Part shown: positions 39,116 through 48,240 of the stretch, piece by piece
How the letters are laid out: each line of letters starts with the position of its first letter
Position numbering within the stretch: the stretch's first letter is position 1
From: Scybalosoma faecavium
GTDB taxonomy: Bacteria > Bacillota > Clostridia > Christensenellales > Christensenellaceae
Direction of reading: 5' to 3'
Assembly: GCA_018716135.1 (NCBI GenBank)
Contig: DVKG01000008.1
Coordinates: 7,387 to 71,386 of the forward strand
DNA length: 64,000 bases
Program-made: the position numbers and the translations under genes
The notes under the pieces: model-generated
What the model saw: only the letters and a program-made list of their open reading frames with translations
The model's database searches: none
What the model was told of the DNA's origin: nothing

Positions 39116-41527
39116 TTACCTTACGTCAAAAAGCTGCGCATATCCCGTGCGTACAAATATGTATTTCATTATATTTAAAAAGTCCTTCTCCGTCTCGCCC
39201 AGATCGCTTCGCCTGTCCACGCCAAAATCCTTATAATTGACGGGCTCAACCGCCCTGTTCATAGCTTCATTATTTGACAGAGCAGTTAACGTCGGATAAG
39301 CGCCTTCGGTGTACGCGAACGCTTCTCCAAGACCTATGTCCTCTCCTCTCGCCATGCTCTTTATATCTGCATTTGAGCTAAAAGCCGTCGCCGCAGTTAT
39401 GCCTTCTGCTGCAGTGCTGTCTCCTGCTGCCCAATCTCTCATGCCTGTCGCATACATATCGTAAAAACAGTTCGCAAACTTAGCTGCGGAGAAGTTCTCA
39501 GCCTTGTTGATAAAGCCTCCTATGCTCTGCGGTTCGCTCATGTCCAGCTTTTTATATCCTACGCTGCCCGCCGCATAGCAGTTTTCAAATTCAGCCGTTG
39601 TTTTAATCGTACCCGGCGCGCAAGCAAACCCGCCTTGTTCCACGCCATTTTCGCCTTCTGCAAGCAAAGTCGTAAAGCAATTCTTAAAGCTGCCGGCGCT
39701 GTCCTCCGAGAAAAGTATGAAGCCTGCAATGTTGTCAGACGCAGATAGCTTTCCCGAAGCGAAGCAGCTCTCCGCTGTAACGTCCTTTGATACAGCAAAC
39801 CCGGCCGCATCTGAAACAGCCTTTATATCTGTCTCTGCATAGCAGGAAACAAAATCTGCCGCACCGTTTTGACCTGCCGTAAAACCTGCCGCTCTCGGTC
39901 CCTTGGCGTAAAGCTTTCCGCAGCTGACTCCGCATTCCGACACTGACGCTCCTTGAGTTCCTAAGAGATATGCAAAACCCGAAACGCAGTCCCCGCCGTA
40001 AACCGACGTATTTTCAACACTGCAGTTCTTAACGTCAGCCTTTCCGCAGAACGTGCCGAGCGGACTTGCGACACCCTCCGCCGTATAAAACAGGGAATTC
40101 AGTACATGCACATTTTCGAGAACGACGTCGCCGCCGACGCTGTAAAACAGGCCGGCATCTTTTTCACTCACTATAACCGCGCAGTCAAACGTCAAATCTT
40201 TAACCGTAAGATATCCGCCGTTTACTATAAAACCGCCGAATCCGCCGTCCTCATCGTACACGCCGAGATTGTATATCGTGTGTCCTTCTCCCAGCAAAGT
40301 TATCGCTTTGTTTCCCGCGCCTATAGCTTCCCAATTAGCCGTAACGCCGTTTAAATCTATATCATTTGCGAGCTGTACAGTCTGACCTCCGACACAATGA
40401 GCCAGAGCATACGCCAGCTGTTCTCCGGAATATACCGTCCATACTCCGTCTTTATGAGACGGAATTCTGGAAGCGCTATCCGACGCCGCGCTCTGTGTCG
40501 TATTTGCTTCATTTCCCGACCAAACCGGTGCTCCTTTTGCATCCGACCATGAAAAAGCGCCCATAGTATCGTTCATAAAATAACTGTTTATATCGTTTAT
40601 CCTGTCGGATGAAGTTATGTCTCCCGTAAACACACTCATATATGCTTCGCTGCCCGAAGTGCGGGAATTCTGCTGAATGAAGCTAAGCATCGCTTTTCCG
40701 TTGCTCTTCTCCGCGCTCTGCTCGGCCGCATAAAGCGGACAGCTTATATTTCCCGTATCATGCACGCCTCCTGCGCATGTGCAGGCGTTCCCAAACTTTT
40801 CACAGCTTTCGAGATGCTCATACGCTTCGCTGTCAGAATCTATGCCGCACGAACAATCTGATTTGCCCGAAGTATAGTCAGGCGAGGGTACGTCTTGCGC
40901 CGCAGGCGCAGATTGAGTCTGAGTCGCCTTTTTTACAAGATGAAGAACTCCGTAAGGATGAGAGAGCGCGTAGGTATAATTGGCAAAAACCGCAGTAAAA
41001 TAATAATCGCCTTTAACATCCTTTTTGTAGTTTTGGCAGACCCATTTCACAGACAAATCTATGACCTCTCCCGAGACCTTTCCGTTTTTGTCGGAAGCGT
41101 ACCATGTGTTATTCTCCCCGTCGATAGAGCCGTACACTCTGTATTGCGTATCTCCGTCTGTCCCGACGAACTTATATACAACTTGTTTTCCGTCTTTATA
41201 CAAATCCTCTGCATTATCCGGCAGGGAATAGCCGCGAGTATAGTAGCCGTTGTTTCCATCTCTGTTAGCTCTCGCCTGCTTAAAATCACCGCTGCTCTTG
41301 CCCTCCGGCAGCTCTATAATCGCACGAATTGACTCGGGCAGCGACAAATCTTCAGATTCAGTGCCGAGCACCGCCGTCTCATTAAACACCTCTCCCGAAA
41401 GTTCAAACGCAGTTATCTTCCCTTTCATAATGTCTGCATTCACACTCATGGGTAAAACAGCAAGCGCCAGCACGACAATCGTTACAAAGCTTATAAACCG
41501 AACTGAGATTTTCTTAGCTCTGAACAA
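39116..41527 (-). CDS. Large secreted beta-helix (GLUG-like) surface protein
   Basis: 803 residues. Signal peptide to about 30, an N-terminal beta domain, a Cys-rich insert (about 225-265; CSCG, HLESC, CTCAGG, SCPLY, a possible zinc-binding module), and a long repetitive region from about 370 with GLUG-like turns such as GGFIVNGGYLTVKDL and AAGFAVSKDVTAESC that would stack as a right-handed beta-helix. No LPXTG, lipobox or S-layer motif is visible, so how it is retained is unclear. The start is TTG at 41527 with AGGAGG seven bases upstream. It is followed by the NlpC/P60 gene on the same strand. Ligand unknown. Confidence 0.75.
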   Translation of the reverse strand: MFRAKKISVRFISFVTIVVLALAVLPMSVNADIMKGKITAFELSGEVFNETAVLGTESEDLSLPESIRAIIELPEGKSSGDFKQARANRDGNNGYYTRGYSLPDNAEDLYKDGKQVVYKFVGTDGDTQYRVYGSIDGENNTWYASDKNGKVSGEVIDLSVKWVCQNYKKDVKGDYYFTAVFANYTYALSHPYGVLHLVKKATQTQSAPAAQDVPSPDYTSGKSDCSCGIDSDSEAYEHLESCEKFGNACTCAGGVHDTGNISCPLYAAEQSAEKSNGKAMLSFIQQNSRTSGSEAYMSVFTGDITSSDRINDINSYFMNDTMGAFSWSDAKGAPVWSGNEANTTQSAASDSASRIPSHKDGVWTVYSGEQLAYALAHCVGGQTVQLANDIDLNGVTANWEAIGAGNKAITLLGEGHTIYNLGVYDEDGGFGGFIVNGGYLTVKDLTFDCAVIVSEKDAGLFYSVGGDVVLENVHVLNSLFYTAEGVASPLGTFCGKADVKNCSVENTSVYGGDCVSGFAYLLGTQGASVSECGVSCGKLYAKGPRAAGFTAGQNGAADFVSCYAETDIKAVSDAAGFAVSKDVTAESCFASGKLSASDNIAGFILFSEDSAGSFKNCFTTLLAEGENGVEQGGFACAPGTIKTTAEFENCYAAGSVGYKKLDMSEPQSIGGFINKAENFSAAKFANCFYDMYATGMRDWAAGDSTAAEGITAATAFSSNADIKSMARGEDIGLGEAFAYTEGAYPTLTALSNNEAMNRAVEPVNYKDFGVDRRSDLGETEKDFLNIMKYIFVRTGYAQLFDVR

Positions 41528-41900
41528 AATACTTCCTCCTAAATCAATATTCATTATACTGTTTCATTATATCACGATTGGCGCAATAATTCTTTGTAAA
41601 ATAGATAGATACACAGAAATTACATTTATTCGCTATCCGCTTGACATGCTGGTTTACACTAGTTTACAATGCCATTGCAGCCGGCGTAAGCCGGCTAATA
41701 AATTCAGCTGTAAAAAAACATCTCGCAAATCTGCCAGTCATTTTGCGCTTCAACAGCTTCAATATATAATAATAAATATAATTATATATAATAAGGTAGA
41801 AAAAAATCTGAGTTTCTCAGAAGCATCCGCGAATCAAACAAAAAATAAGACGATAACAGCGTAAAAAAACAGAAATTAGCATTTAGATTGGAGGCATTTT
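41528..41900. other. Intergenic region with promoter and GNRA-loop hairpin
   Basis: 370 bases between the divergent beta-helix and GNAT genes. TTGACA (41641-41646), 18 bases, TACAAT (41665-41670) points to the plus strand. Just downstream AGCCGGC-GTAA-GCCGGCT (41679-41696) forms a tight hairpin with a GNRA loop; a similar hairpin precedes the TarI-like gene near 60413. The rest is A/T-rich with no gene. Confidence 0.55.
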
Positions 41901-42413
41901 GTGAATATAAGACAAGAGAAAACAATGGACTATATTACAATATATACAGTAGTAAAAAAGGCTTTCGATAGTGCGGAACATTCAGACGGAAATGAACCGG
42001 ATTTAGTAAATGCGCTAAGAAAAAGCGAAGCATATATTCCAGAATTATCGCTGGTCGCCGAAGTAAATGGGCAGATTGTAGGGCACATCATGTTTACGAG
42101 GGCAAGTGTCGGAGAAAATATTGTTTTAGTATTAGCTCCATTATCCGTCTTGCCGGAATACCAAAAAAATGGGTTCGGAACTGCTTTGATTAAAGAAGGT
42201 CATAGAATTGCAAAGGAATTAGGATATGGATATTCCGTTGTATTGGGAAGTGAAAGATATTATCCGAGAGCAGGGTATGTACCGGCAGATACCTTAGGAA
42301 TATTTTCCCCTTTTGATATACCGAGAGAAAATTTTATGGCTTACAAAATAGAAAACAGTTTCCCGGATATTAGCGGTACAATCAAATATCCTAAAGAGTT
42401 TGGTATAGAGTAG
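41901..42413 (+). CDS. GNAT-family N-acetyltransferase
   Basis: 170 residues, COG3153-type. The acetyl-CoA loop is in VLPEYQKNGFGTALIKEG, and GHIMFTR and VVLGSERYYPRAGYVP are typical of the family. Substrate unknown. The start is GTG at 41901 with GGAGG six bases upstream. The gene is distinctly more AT-rich, with more AAA/ATA/GAA codons, than neighbours such as cysK, and stands alone between long non-coding stretches; recent acquisition is plausible. Confidence 0.85.
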   Translation: MNIRQEKTMDYITIYTVVKKAFDSAEHSDGNEPDLVNALRKSEAYIPELSLVAEVNGQIVGHIMFTRASVGENIVLVLAPLSVLPEYQKNGFGTALIKEGHRIAKELGYGYSVVLGSERYYPRAGYVPADTLGIFSPFDIPRENFMAYKIENSFPDISGTIKYPKEFGIE

Positions 42414-42740
42414 CCTAAATCTCGTAAAATCAAAAAATTAGCATTCGGAGCATTTTTTATAGAATGACATGCCAGCTATGGTGTTCTCGCTGAAACACAC
42501 GCGGGCATATGCACGCTTTTCGGCAGAATGACGGAATTATCCGAAACGCTTCATGCTGCTTGAGAACATAAGCGCCAACATTCCGCAGAGTTTTACGGCG
42601 AGCTCTGCTTTTAATGCAGCATTTATGCAGACATACACTCATTTTTTATCTCACCGACGATTTCGTTACGCTCTTTTTTTAACAACCACACAAAAGCACA
42701 AAAAAGGGCGGGATATAACCCGCCTTTTTATCAGTTTAGT
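42414..42740. other. Intergenic stretch ending in a bidirectional terminator
   Basis: 325 bases. GGCGGG-ATATAA-CCCGCC with A6 before and T5 after (about 42700-42729) is a good bidirectional terminator. I found no credible gene; small frames here lack ribosome binding sites. Confidence 0.6.
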
Positions 42741-43676
42741 TTAAATCAAAAAATCCGGAGTTGACAGATACCTCTCGCCTGTGTCGGGCAAAAGCGCAAC
42801 TATCGTCTTTCCCGCGTTTTCAGGTCTCTTAGCAAGCTGCTCCGCGACCCACACCGCCGCGCCCGAGGTCACCCCCACGAGCAGCCCTTCCTGAGCCACG
42901 AGCTCTCTCGCGGCCGCATATGCGGCGTCCGTGCCGACCGTGACCACTTCATCAAGCAGAGACATGTCCAGCGTATCCGGTATGAAGCCTGCGCCTATTC
43001 CCTGGAGCTTATGCGGACCCGCTTCTCCGCCGGAGATGACCGAAGAATCCTCGGGTTCAAAAGCCACTATTTTTACTTCCGGTTTTACGCTTTTGAGGTA
43101 ACGCGCCACTCCGCTTACAGTTCCGCCCGTGCCTGCTCCTGCGACAAAAATATCTACTTCGCCGTCTGTATCATTCCATATCTCCGGCCCCGTGGTCTTT
43201 CTGTGAGCCTCGGGATTCGCCGGATTAGTGAACTGACCCGGGATGAAGCTCCCGGGAGTATTCTTCGCTATCTCCTCTGCCTTTTCTATAGCTCCGCCCA
43301 TGCCTTTTGCGCCCTCCGTGAGCACAAGCTCAGCTCCGTATGCCTTGAGCAGATTCCTGCGCTCTTCACTCATAGTATCAGGCATTGTAAGTACCACGCG
43401 GTAACCCTTGGCCTTCGCTGCACACGCCAGACCTATGCCCGTGTTGCCGCTGGTAGGCTCTACTATCGTGCTGCCCGGAGTCAGCCTGCCCTCTCGCTCG
43501 GCGCTCTCTATCATCTCTTTAGCTACTCTATCCTTTGAGCTGCCGGCCGGATTGAAGTATTCCAGCTTGGCCAGAAGCTTTACGCTGTCCGGAACAGCTC
43601 GTTTTTTCGAGTACGCCGACAAATGCACGAGAGGCGTCCCTCCTATCAGCTCAAGTATGTTTTCGTATATCTTCAT
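42741..43676 (-). CDS. cysK: Cysteine synthase A
   Basis: 311 residues. PLP-dependent O-acetylserine sulfhydrylase; the PLP lysine is K48 in NPAGSSKDR, the substrate loop is PTSGNTG, and the phosphate-binding loop is GAGTGGTVSG. The start is fixed at 43676 by AAGGAG upstream and by the family N-terminus; the longer frame is Arg-rich and extends into the neighbouring gene. The partner serine acetyltransferase is not in the window. Ten bases after the flavoprotein gene, so probably cotranscribed. Confidence 0.95.
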   Translation of the reverse strand: MKIYENILELIGGTPLVHLSAYSKKRAVPDSVKLLAKLEYFNPAGSSKDRVAKEMIESAEREGRLTPGSTIVEPTSGNTGIGLACAAKAKGYRVVLTMPDTMSEERRNLLKAYGAELVLTEGAKGMGGAIEKAEEIAKNTPGSFIPGQFTNPANPEAHRKTTGPEIWNDTDGEVDIFVAGAGTGGTVSGVARYLKSVKPEVKIVAFEPEDSSVISGGEAGPHKLQGIGAGFIPDTLDMSLLDEVVTVGTDAAYAAARELVAQEGLLVGVTSGAAVWVAEQLAKRPENAGKTIVALLPDTGERYLSTPDFLI

Positions 43677-43686
43677 TTTTTCTCCT

Positions 43687-44277
43687 TCAGTCGCAGTCCG
43701 AAAGCTGCTTTGCAAGTTTCTTTGCTCTCGCCTCCGCCTCGGATACCAGCGCTTCGACATTCATTCCTATTATATCCAGCCCTTCCGCAGCGACAAACGA
43801 GAAATCATCACACCCGAGCATACCGCACACTCCCTCGGCATACTGCGCTCCAAAATTCTTGTCGCCTATGAATCCGCCTGCCGTAGTTATATATACTGTT
43901 TTTTTGACGTCAGATATGCCCTCCATGCCGGCTTCGGTATAACGAAACGTCAGCCCGGCGACGCATATATGCTCGAAATAAGCCTTGAGTACGGCGGGAA
44001 ACGACAAATCCCAATACGGCGCTCCGATAAGCACCGCATCCGCAGATTTATACTGCCGCGCAAAAGCAAATGCATCGTCGTCCCAAGCTTCGCGCAAAGC
44101 CAGCTCGTCTCGCTTTTCTACATCCGTCCACTTAAACGGACTCAAAGCGTTCTCCGCCAGCTTCACTTCTTCAATCTCCATGCCGTCTATTTCGTTTAAA
44201 AACGCGCGGCAGACTCTGAGCGTTCTTGAATCTTTGCCCTTGAGGCAAGCGTTTACAAACAGCAGCTTTCCCTTCAT
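43687..44277 (-). CDS. Flavodoxin-fold NAD(P)H reductase (azoreductase-like)
   Basis: 196 residues. Begins KLLFVNACLKGKDSRTL, the phosphate-binding loop of the FMN-dependent NADH:quinone/azoreductase family; ADAVLIGAPYWDLSFPAVLK and YITTAGGF form the flavin pocket. Soluble two-electron reductase of quinones or azo compounds; the substrate is not inferable. Lies between surE and cysK in the same direction. Confidence 0.85.
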   Translation of the reverse strand: MKGKLLFVNACLKGKDSRTLRVCRAFLNEIDGMEIEEVKLAENALSPFKWTDVEKRDELALREAWDDDAFAFARQYKSADAVLIGAPYWDLSFPAVLKAYFEHICVAGLTFRYTEAGMEGISDVKKTVYITTAGGFIGDKNFGAQYAEGVCGMLGCDDFSFVAAEGLDIIGMNVEALVSEAEARAKKLAKQLSDCD

Positions 44278-44326
44278 GTCAAACTTAACCTCTATTCTAT
44301 ACGCTGCGCATCGGCAGTTTTTTATA

Positions 44327-45088
44327 TTAATAATCCGCGTGGTAGCGGCGCAGCTTTTCCATCATGCTGCGGTTTGTTCTGTCGTATTGTATAGGCGAGA
44401 TGCTTATGTAGCCCTGCTTTATGTATTCTGCATCGCCGGTCGTATGCGCGTCTATAAAACCTCGCCCGCGGAGGCAGTAGGTCCACTTCTTTTCGGAGTG
44501 CTTTTCTACAAGATAATAATACTCGCCATAATCTATAGAGCCCTGCTCCGTTACACGAACGCCTTTTACGGGTTTTGTCACATCGGGGAAGTTTATATTT
44601 ACCATTATCTCCGGAGGTATATCCAATTCCATATATGACTTTACAAAACCCGCCATAAATTGAGCCGCACGGTCAAACTCCAGCGGGCCCGTCATGTACT
44701 GACTCGCGGCTATAGCGCGGACGCCCGCCATAGAAGCCTCCAGAGCCGCGCCGCACGTGCCGGAATATCCTATATCGTTGCCTATGTTGTATCCCAAATT
44801 TATACCGGAGATGACAAGATCCGGCGGAGTCTTGCAGAGCAGCAGCAGGCCGAGCTTAGTGCAGTCCGCCGGAGTTCCGCTCGTCGCATACGCGTTCACA
44901 TCCTCGAGACCTATTATCTCGCGCTCTTCTACGTCCAGCTCACCTTTAAAAGTCATAGACTGAGAAAAGCCGCTGCGCTCGCCGTCCGGCGCGATTATCG
45001 TCAGCTCATGCTCGTCTTTCAAAGCCTTTGCCAAAACGTGCAGAGCGGGGGAATCAATTCCGTCGTCATTAACGAGTAGTATATTCAT
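44327..45088 (-). CDS. surE: 5'/3'-nucleotidase SurE
   Basis: 253 residues. The metal site is the N-terminal NDDG (N7, D8, D9, G10) with SGTPADC and SGINLGYNIGNDIGYSGT, all hallmarks of SurE, a stationary-phase nucleoside monophosphatase. Full length. Upstream site weak (AAAGG at long spacing). Confidence 0.95.
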   Translation of the reverse strand: MNILLVNDDGIDSPALHVLAKALKDEHELTIIAPDGERSGFSQSMTFKGELDVEEREIIGLEDVNAYATSGTPADCTKLGLLLLCKTPPDLVISGINLGYNIGNDIGYSGTCGAALEASMAGVRAIAASQYMTGPLEFDRAAQFMAGFVKSYMELDIPPEIMVNINFPDVTKPVKGVRVTEQGSIDYGEYYYLVEKHSEKKWTYCLRGRGFIDAHTTGDAEYIKQGYISISPIQYDRTNRSMMEKLRRYHADY

Positions 45089-45163
45089 ACTTAAATCATA
45101 TTGCCTTTCATTATTTATTTTTAAACCGAAGATTCTTTTTTCACATTAAATTCTTTTATCACA

Positions 45164-45202
45164 TTAAAACGAGGGCGAAACTGCCTCGTCATACGCCCTC
45201 AT
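45164..45202 (-). terminator. Terminator after the pseudouridine synthase gene
   Basis: On the minus strand GAGGGCG and CGCCCTC pair across 16 bases, followed by GTTTT; separates this operon from surE. Confidence 0.65.
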
Positions 45203-45249
45203 TATATCACCAAATCAAACTGCCTGCAACAGCAACCAACACGCGCAGC

Positions 45250-45957
45250 TCAGAGACTTTTGAGATATTCTATTTCTTCTTCGGTCAAAAATCTAAACTC
45301 TCCCCGCTTGAGATTACCCAGATTTAAATTCCCTTCGCTTATCCGCTTGAGGAAGAGAACCTCTTTGTCTATCGCCTCGAACATTCTCCTGACCTGCCTG
45401 TTGCGTCCTTCGTGTATGATAATCGTAAGCTCGGAACGCTCGGGCGTCGCCTTGAATATCTTTATTCTCGCAGGCGCCGTTTTGCCGTCCTCCAGCATTA
45501 CGCCTCGCTCCAGCGCTTTTACATCAGCCGGCGTCACCATGCCTCCGACGACGCAGTAATACCTCTTGGTCACTTCGCGCGATGGATGCGTCAATTTGTT
45601 TGCCACTTCGCCGTCATTTGTCAAGAGAAGCAGGCCCTCCGTATTGAAGTCCAATCTTCCCACAGGGAACACGCGGGCATCCACACCCTTGAGGCAGTCC
45701 AAAACCGTTCGTCTGCCTCTATCGTCGTCACAAGTAGATACGCACCCCACGGGTTTGTTCAACATTATATATACGTGTTCTCTCGGCAAAGTTATTCTCT
45801 TTCCGGATACCACTACAATGTCCTTCTCCGGGTCTATCTGTCTACCCAGCTCGTTCAACACACTGCCGTTTACTTTAACTTTGCCTTCCAGTATAATCTT
45901 CTCGCACGCGCGGCGCGAAGCCACGCCGCAGGCCGCCATGAATTTTGCTATTCTCAT
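45250..45957 (-). CDS. rRNA pseudouridine synthase (RsuA/RluB family)
   Basis: 235 residues. N-terminal S4 RNA-binding domain (about 1-60) and catalytic domain with the aspartate in VGRLDFNTEGLLLLT; ERSELTIIIHEGRNRQVRRM closes the fold. Modifies a uridine of ribosomal RNA; family members act on 23S (RluB) or 16S (RsuA) and I cannot tell which here. Start at 45957 (MRIAKFMAACGVA) with GAGGG upstream. Last of four genes with DUF2953, gerW and the carboxypeptidase. Confidence 0.9.
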   Translation of the reverse strand: MRIAKFMAACGVASRRACEKIILEGKVKVNGSVLNELGRQIDPEKDIVVVSGKRITLPREHVYIMLNKPVGCVSTCDDDRGRRTVLDCLKGVDARVFPVGRLDFNTEGLLLLTNDGEVANKLTHPSREVTKRYYCVVGGMVTPADVKALERGVMLEDGKTAPARIKIFKATPERSELTIIIHEGRNRQVRRMFEAIDKEVLFLKRISEGNLNLGNLKRGEFRFLTEEEIEYLKSL

Positions 45958-45992
45958 TTTCCCTCTTAATCTAAAATTATTCGCCTTCGCAC

Positions 45993-47123
45993 CTATGCTC
46001 CGAGACTCAAACGCGAAAGCCATTGAGAAATTATTCTCTGCAAATGGTATTCAAACGTAATCTCTTCCACGCTTTCCGCAGCGGTCACATCCGCCGTCAT
46101 CAGCACCTCGCCGTTCAGCACAGCGCTGACGCTTCCCAGAACGTCGCCTTTTTTCACAGGCGCCGACACGCTATCCGGCACATCCAGCTTTATCTCTATC
46201 ATTTTACTCTCTTGTTCGCTCAAAGGCAATAGCATATCCTCAGATATTTCCAAACCTACGCTTTCCGCAAGACCTCCTTCGACAACGGCGCGCGCCGTTT
46301 CTCCGCTCTCCTGCACGCATGTGAGCTTGTAGTCCGCAAACGCTTCATCCATCAAGGCGAAACTGTCCTCCCACATATTCGGATCGGCGAGAACTACCCC
46401 CACATATCTCGTGCCGTCGCGCTCCGCCGCGCTGACAAGGCATTTCCCCGCGGCTTTTGTATAGCCTGTTTTTACTCCTATTCCTCCGTCGTACATAGTG
46501 AGCATTTTATTCCGCGTGCGCAGATACCGCGCCGGAGAATCGTCATCGGCGGGCAGGTCCATACTCTTGGTCGATACTATCCGTGCAAAGTCCTGATTTT
46601 TCAAAGCGTATGCCGCTATTTTAGCCAAATCCGACGCCGTAGTATAATGTCCCTCCGCCGGCAGACCATGCGGATTTACGAAATGAGTGCTTTCCGCGCC
46701 TATTTCCTGCGCTTTCTGATTCATCAAAGCGGCAAACTGCTCTATGCCGCCTGCTATATGATACGCCAAAGCCGCGGCAGCGTCATTTCCCGAAGACATC
46801 ATAAGCCCATAGAGCAAATCGCTTACGGTGAGAGTTTCGCCCGCACTCAGATACATAGACGTTCCCTCCAGACCTGCCGCCGCAGGATCTACAGTTACTA
46901 TCTCGTCCAAAGAGCACCTCTCCAGCGCAACGAGACAGGTCATCACTTTTGTAGTACTCGCCATAGGCAGTTTTTCTTCGGCATTTTTAGAAAACAAAAC
47001 TCTGCCCGTCTCTCCGTCCACTACTGCATACGCCTGCGCGGACGTCGAGGGCGCCGCCAATGCCGTACAAGGAAAAAGCGCCAGCAGCAGAGCCGCCGCC
47101 AGCGCCGCTGTTTTACGCCTCAC
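45993..47123 (-). CDS. D-alanyl-D-alanine carboxypeptidase (DacF/DacB-like)
   Basis: 376 residues. Signal peptide to about A23, then a penicillin-binding peptidase domain with S56-TTK59, S111-GN and K219-TG, and a C-terminal PBP5-type beta domain ending in an amphipathic membrane-associating helix. Trims the terminal D-Ala of peptidoglycan stem peptides; in spore formers DacF/DacB set cortex cross-linking. Overlaps gerW by 11 bases. The conserved neighbourhood (DUF2953, GerW, ScpA/B) points to the sporulation type. Confidence 0.92.
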   Translation of the reverse strand: MRRKTAALAAALLLALFPCTALAAPSTSAQAYAVVDGETGRVLFSKNAEEKLPMASTTKVMTCLVALERCSLDEIVTVDPAAAGLEGTSMYLSAGETLTVSDLLYGLMMSSGNDAAAALAYHIAGGIEQFAALMNQKAQEIGAESTHFVNPHGLPAEGHYTTASDLAKIAAYALKNQDFARIVSTKSMDLPADDDSPARYLRTRNKMLTMYDGGIGVKTGYTKAAGKCLVSAAERDGTRYVGVVLADPNMWEDSFALMDEAFADYKLTCVQESGETARAVVEGGLAESVGLEISEDMLLPLSEQESKMIEIKLDVPDSVSAPVKKGDVLGSVSAVLNGEVLMTADVTAAESVEEITFEYHLQRIISQWLSRLSLGA

Positions 47124-47559
47124 TGTTCTTGTTCTCCTCGTCCGAGCTTTCTTTATTTTTGTTCTTAGCTCCGCTCTTGTTCTGTTTCTCCGCTCCGCAT
47201 TCTTTAAACATATTTTTCAGCTCGCAAAGCACAGCCGGCGTATGCTCCAAAACCTTGTCCAAAGTTCCTCTATGCGCCGTGCAGAGCAGCTTGCAGCCGT
47301 CCTTGTTCGCTACCATAAAAGCCACGGGCGTTATACCCACGCCGGATGCACTTCCGCCGGCGAAGGGCTTTTCTATTTCCGGCTGCTTGCCGCAGCTATA
47401 CTCTCCGCCTCCCGTGACGAAGCCGAAGCACACCTTGGAAATCGGGATTATAGTGCTTCCGTCAGGCGTTACAAAAGGCTCGCCGACTACCGTATTGACG
47501 TCCACCATTTCCTTCAGCTCACCCATGGTTGTTTTCAGAACTGTTTCTATCGGGTTCAT
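47113..47559 (-). CDS. ytfJ: GerW-family sporulation protein (YtfJ)
   Basis: 148 residues. The YtfJ/GerW domain is complete: VVGEPFVTPDGSTIIPISKVCFGF and FAGGSASGVGITPVAFMV, followed by a charged tail of Lys/Asn/Glu repeats. GerW is needed for normal spore germination in Bacillus; the biochemical role is unknown. Here it overlaps the carboxypeptidase and follows DUF2953, the usual clostridial order. Confidence 0.93.
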   Translation of the reverse strand: MNPIETVLKTTMGELKEMVDVNTVVGEPFVTPDGSTIIPISKVCFGFVTGGGEYSCGKQPEIEKPFAGGSASGVGITPVAFMVANKDGCKLLCTAHRGTLDKVLEHTPAVLCELKNMFKECGAEKQNKSGAKNKNKESSDEENKNSEA

Positions 47560-47575
47560 TGTTTTCTTCTCCTTT

Positions 47576-48109
47576 TCAGCTTTTGCTTTTTATTGCTCTT
47601 TTGAAGAGTTTACAGATAATATTCCAAGGCCTGAGCCAAAATATACAACGTCCTTTTATTTGAAATACCCACGGCGCGTCGCACGGCAGAATCTCCAGCC
47701 GGCTTTCCCCCGGCAAATGCGGAGATATGGCAGACGCCGCCGCTCTCATAACTCCGCAAAGCATACATGATACGGCTATATTCTCCGCACCCAGCACTAT
47801 GCTCGCATCTATAAACCGAAGCTCAGGCATGAATGCAGTATAATCTATTTTTTTACTTCTTTTTTTGTTGATTATACTCTTGAGGGAAAAAGAATATATA
47901 CGCTTAAATGCCCCGCCGCGTTTAACAAGCACAATCTCCGGACGTATATATCTTCTCAGATGCAAATATACAGTTTTTTTCAACGCGGGCAGTCCGAATA
48001 CTTTGAGCCTTATTGTAAAAAAGCGCTTTCTGCATGATTTTATTTCTATTATTATAGGAGCAGCCATCAGCGCCGCTAAAAGCGCGGCTGTCATCAGCAC
48101 CCAGAGCAT
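47576..48109 (-). CDS. DUF2953 membrane-associated protein
   Basis: 177 residues. One N-terminal membrane helix (about 4-20), basic middle part, and the DUF2953 C-terminal pattern IDASIVLGAENIAVSCMLCGVM. Function unknown; it is found next to gerW in many Clostridia and presumably acts in sporulation or at the envelope. First gene of the four-gene minus-strand operon, divergent from the site-2 protease. Confidence 0.8.
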   Translation of the reverse strand: MLWVLMTAALLAALMAAPIIIEIKSCRKRFFTIRLKVFGLPALKKTVYLHLRRYIRPEIVLVKRGGAFKRIYSFSLKSIINKKRSKKIDYTAFMPELRFIDASIVLGAENIAVSCMLCGVMRAAASAISPHLPGESRLEILPCDAPWVFQIKGRCIFWLRPWNIICKLFKRAIKSKS

Positions 48110-48240
48110 ATATCTCCCCTTTCACAGATTTGCCTTTATTTTCCCCTAAACGCTCACACTCTATTCCCCCCGCTCCGCCTTGCAAAAGCTATATCTATGC
48201 GATATAATAGTCCTAATATTTGAAAGGACTCACACTATAG

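Noticed and set aside
42457..42642. 61-codon minus-strand frame between the GNAT and cysK genes
   Set aside because: Cys/Arg/His-rich, no ribosome binding site, no recognisable domain; likely non-coding.
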